NCBI GenBank assembly: GCA_012960315.1
Contig: DUBN01000068.1
Coordinates: forward strand, 128,498-192,497
Reading direction: 5' to 3'
Source of the DNA: Acidimicrobiia bacterium
GTDB lineage: Bacteria > Actinomycetota > Acidimicrobiia > Acidimicrobiales > Poriferisodalaceae
DNA length: 64,000 nucleotides
Below, one piece after another: positions 61,753-64,000 of this stretch. Every line of letters starts with the position of its first letter. Position 1 is the first letter of the stretch. The notes below the pieces were generated by a model. The model was not told the DNA's origin and did no database searches. It worked only from the letters and a program-made list of their open reading frames with translations. A program made the translations under genes and the position numbers.

Positions 61753-62772
61753 ATGAAGGAATTTGATTATGAACTACCTGAGCGCGCTATTGGCCAATAC
61801 CCGGCCGATCCGCGGGACAGCGCGAAGCTGTTAGTAGACCGGGGAAGCCTGCACGAACCCGAGCACCTCACCGTCGCCAACTTGCCCGAACAGTTAGGTC
61901 CTGGCGATCTGGTAGTTATCAATGAAACCCGAGTTATTCCAGCGCGGCTTCCGCTACGAAAGGTCAGCGGCGGTGCCGTTGAGGTGCTGCTACTTGAGCC
62001 AACTAAACAAGGGTGGACGGCGTTAGTTCGGCCGGGACGTCGAGTGAAGAACGGAACCGAGCTGCGCAGTGATCGAGACCCAGACCTGCAGGTCACCGTT
62101 GGAGAAAAGATCGGCGAGGACGGCCAAAGAGAAGTCATAGTTATTCACGACGGCAAAATCGTGATGGGCCCCCTTGATTGTCACCGCCTATCTCTCGCCG
62201 GTGAACCTCCCCTGCCGCCATACATTGTTTCGACCGGGCATTCACCGGAGAGATACCAGACCATTTACGCCAACTCGCCAGGTTCGGTCGCAGCACCGAC
62301 TGCCGGCCTTCATTTAACGGCCGCCGTGATGAAGAGATTCCATGAACGCGGCGTTGAACTGCGAACAGTAGATCTAGTGGTCGGAATAGATACCTTCCGT
62401 CCAGTGACCGTTGATAATCCCTCCGACCATGTGATGCACAGCGAGGCCTATAAGGTGCCGGAAAGCACCTGGGAGGCCTGCCAAAACGCGAGGCGAGTAG
62501 TTGCCATCGGCACCACCACTGCTCGTTCACTCGAATCCGCGGCAAGGGGCCCACTAGCAGGACGGACGGATCTCTTTCTTCGGCGAGGCATGCCATTCGA
62601 AGTCGTTGACCTCCTGATGACCAACTTCCATCTCCCGCGCTCAACCCTGCTGATAATGATTGACGCGTTTCTAGGACCCCGCTGGAGAGATCTATATAGC
62701 GGAGCTCTTCGGGAGGGCTACCGCTTTCTTTCATTCGGCGACGCAATGCTGCTGGACCGTGCCTCGACATAA
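61753..62772 (+). CDS. queA: tRNA preQ1(34) S-adenosylmethionine ribosyltransferase-isomerase
   Basis: A 339-residue QueA from ATG 61753 (348 from GTG 61726): FDYELPERAIGQYPADPRD, LVVINETRVIPARL, NSPGSVAAPTAGLHLT, GIDTFRPV and TNFHLPRSTLLIM. It moves the ribosyl part of SAM onto preQ1 in tRNA to form epoxyqueuosine. The start is uncertain as neither codon has a good ribosome site. tgt follows 28 bp downstream, so both queuosine steps are adjacent. Confidence 0.95.
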   Translation: MKEFDYELPERAIGQYPADPRDSAKLLVDRGSLHEPEHLTVANLPEQLGPGDLVVINETRVIPARLPLRKVSGGAVEVLLLEPTKQGWTALVRPGRRVKNGTELRSDRDPDLQVTVGEKIGEDGQREVIVIHDGKIVMGPLDCHRLSLAGEPPLPPYIVSTGHSPERYQTIYANSPGSVAAPTAGLHLTAAVMKRFHERGVELRTVDLVVGIDTFRPVTVDNPSDHVMHSEAYKVPESTWEACQNARRVVAIGTTTARSLESAARGPLAGRTDLFLRRGMPFEVVDLLMTNFHLPRSTLLIMIDAFLGPRWRDLYSGALREGYRFLSFGDAMLLDRAST

Positions 62773-62800
62773 CCGCCACCTCTGACATGCTGTAAAGACT

Positions 62801-63895
62801 GTGTCGCTGACTTATGAGTTACTTGCCTCCGATCATCGAGCTCGACGCGGTCGCATTAGCACCCCCCGCGGTTTTATCGAGACGCCTGTTTTCATGCCCG
62901 TGGGAACGAGGGGGGCAGTGATCCACTTAGATCAACGCGACTACTCAGAGCTAGGTATCGAAGTGGTTTTAGGAAACACCTATCACCTGATGTTGCGTCC
63001 GGGTGCAGAAACAATCGATGCGTTAGGAGGCATCCACGCGTTTACCTCCTGGGACGGCCACATGTTGACCGATTCGGGTGGTTTTCAGGTGATGTCGCTT
63101 GACGACAACGTTGAGGTTGACGACGACGGGGTTACTTTCACTTCGATTTACGATGGCCAAAAATTACGGTTCACCCCGGAAGACGCCGTTTGGACACAAG
63201 AACAACTGGGTGCCGATATCCAGATGGCTCTCGATGTGTGTCCGGCCCTGCCGGCACCAGAGAGCGACGTGCTTCGCGCTATGCAACGGACCCACGAATG
63301 GGCAGCGCGAGCAAAGGCAGTACACCAACGAGACGATCAGGCTTTATTCGGAATTGTTCAGGGAGGAATCGACCCTGTTCTACGCGGTCGAAGCGCCAAG
63401 GCACTGGCCTCTCTGGAATTTGCTGGCTATGGAATTGGCGGACTCTCGGTAGGGGAGAGTCATCGTGAGATGATGCCAGCGTTATCCGCAGCCATTGCAG
63501 AATTGCCCGAAGACCGGCCGCGCTACCTAATGGGTGTTGGCGACCCAGTCCGGATTGTCGACGCAATTAGCGTCGGAGTCGACATGTTTGACTGTGTATT
63601 GCCAACCAGACTGGCCCGTCATGGCACAGTCCTCACCAGCCAAGGAAAACTTAACCTCAAGAACGCGAAACATGCCCGAGATGATCAACCGCTCGACCCT
63701 TTAAACCCTATGTCGAACGGCTTTAGTCGGGCTTATCTAAGGCATCTAATGATGGTCAAAGAACCAACCGCCGCGCGTATCGCCACTTTACACAACCTCT
63801 GGTTTTTACTTGACCTGGTGAAACGGGCCCGTACCGCGATCGAAGAGGGTAGATATGAGTCGTTTCGACTTGAAACACTGAAAACTTGGGCATAA
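62801..63895 (+). CDS. tgt: tRNA-guanine(34) transglycosylase without the zinc-site cysteines
   Basis: A 364-residue TIM-barrel Tgt. The catalytic Asp residues are in MLTDSGGFQVMSL and GVDMFDCVLPTRLARHG; GYGIGGLSVGES and FSRAYLRHL are typical. It exchanges guanine 34 for preQ1. Bacterial Tgt binds zinc with CxCxxC plus a later His just before the SRAYL helix; here PLDP is followed by LNPMSNG (residues 301-307), two residues shorter and with no Cys. The later His (ATLHNLWF) remains. So it must fold without that zinc. GTG 62801 is the start. Confidence 0.93.
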   Translation: MSLTYELLASDHRARRGRISTPRGFIETPVFMPVGTRGAVIHLDQRDYSELGIEVVLGNTYHLMLRPGAETIDALGGIHAFTSWDGHMLTDSGGFQVMSLDDNVEVDDDGVTFTSIYDGQKLRFTPEDAVWTQEQLGADIQMALDVCPALPAPESDVLRAMQRTHEWAARAKAVHQRDDQALFGIVQGGIDPVLRGRSAKALASLEFAGYGIGGLSVGESHREMMPALSAAIAELPEDRPRYLMGVGDPVRIVDAISVGVDMFDCVLPTRLARHGTVLTSQGKLNLKNAKHARDDQPLDPLNPMSNGFSRAYLRHLMMVKEPTAARIATLHNLWFLLDLVKRARTAIEEGRYESFRLETLKTWA

Positions 63896-64000
63896 AGGAA
63901 CGATTGCAACAAATGGCTACCTGAGGATTCATGGAGTCCGGAGGTGAGCACAGTACGCTGGCGTCCCGGTCACCTAATTATCTAACCCGGAGTCACCTTC
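63896..64000. other. Intergenic end of window
   Basis: The last 105 bp after tgt hold no clear start or terminator. In many bacteria yajC-secD-secF follows tgt, but no start is visible before the edge. Confidence 0.6.

Overview
The window reads as chromosomal DNA of a free-living actinobacterium, most likely a marine or aquatic member of the Acidimicrobiia; that class is inference from gene content, with no rRNA to confirm it. Support for Actinomycetota: the order HIT protein - CDP-alcohol phosphatidyltransferase - HtrB/PatA-type acyltransferase - PimA-type glycosyltransferase - pdxS - pdxT - yebC - ruvC - ruvA - ruvB matches the order known from mycobacteria; there is an InhA-type enoyl-ACP reductase and an F420-type NADPH reductase; starts are often GTG or TTG; and many starts lie 6-8 nt behind a TA(G/C)NNT hexamer, as in leaderless actinobacterial transcripts. 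G+C looks moderate by eye. No IS element, phage gene, CRISPR array, tRNA or rRNA was found.

Layout. 1-9.0 kb: a thiolase/DUF35/flavin monooxygenase operon (cut by the left edge), an orphan Leu/Ile/Val-type substrate-binding lipoprotein, then a leftward CaiB/crotonase set, an SDR, an FtsH-M41-like protein without its catalytic Glu, a 0.68 kb stretch without a convincing gene, and an exported protein made of a near-identical 50-residue duplication. 9-20.4 kb: SnoaL, acyl-CoA dehydrogenase, epimerase, prolidase-like peptidase, FAD amine oxidase, Nudix, TauD/TfdA dioxygenase, YqeY and a DszA/NtaA-type monooxygenase, then a pair of PuuE-like deacetylases. 20.4-32.4 kb: a double-length CaiB protein, a single-chain BC-BCCP-CT acyl-CoA carboxylase, MaoC, dienelactone hydrolase, SnoaL, crotonase, EamA exporter, luciferase-like oxidoreductase and alpha/beta hydrolase. 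32.4-41.2 kb: acetoacetyl-CoA synthetase, TIGR03084 protein, coaE, thioesterases, SDR, HAD phosphatase and another acyl-CoA dehydrogenase. 41.2-49.1 kb: methyltransferase, an orphan ABC ATPase, a heterodimeric ABC exporter and two CNNM/CorC-type membrane proteins. 49-64 kb: the conserved core block: fabI, F420 reductase, PI-phosphate/PIM lipid genes, a dead M48-like membrane protein, a DUF3048 lipoprotein, PLP synthase, yebC-ruvCAB, a GGCT-like protein, queA and tgt.

How it works together. The left 41 kb is a catabolic landscape built on CoA thioesters (CoA transferases, hydratases, dehydrogenases, thioesterases, a carboxylase, acetoacetyl-CoA synthetase) with many flavin oxygenases, fitting a heterotroph that uses lipids, sterol- or terpenoid-like compounds and small N-compounds. 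The right 15 kb is housekeeping: phosphatidylinositol and mannoside lipid synthesis, vitamin B6, Holliday-junction processing and queuosine tRNA modification.

The most unusual signals are proteins whose metal or catalytic motifs are gone: an M41-like protein with HVAGH, an M48-like protein with NRIAQ at the HExxH position, a Tgt without the zinc cysteines, and a CaiB half-domain without its Asp. The recurrent TA(G/C)NNT leaderless start architecture is the clearest genome-wide pattern. I did not find a clear new multi-gene system.
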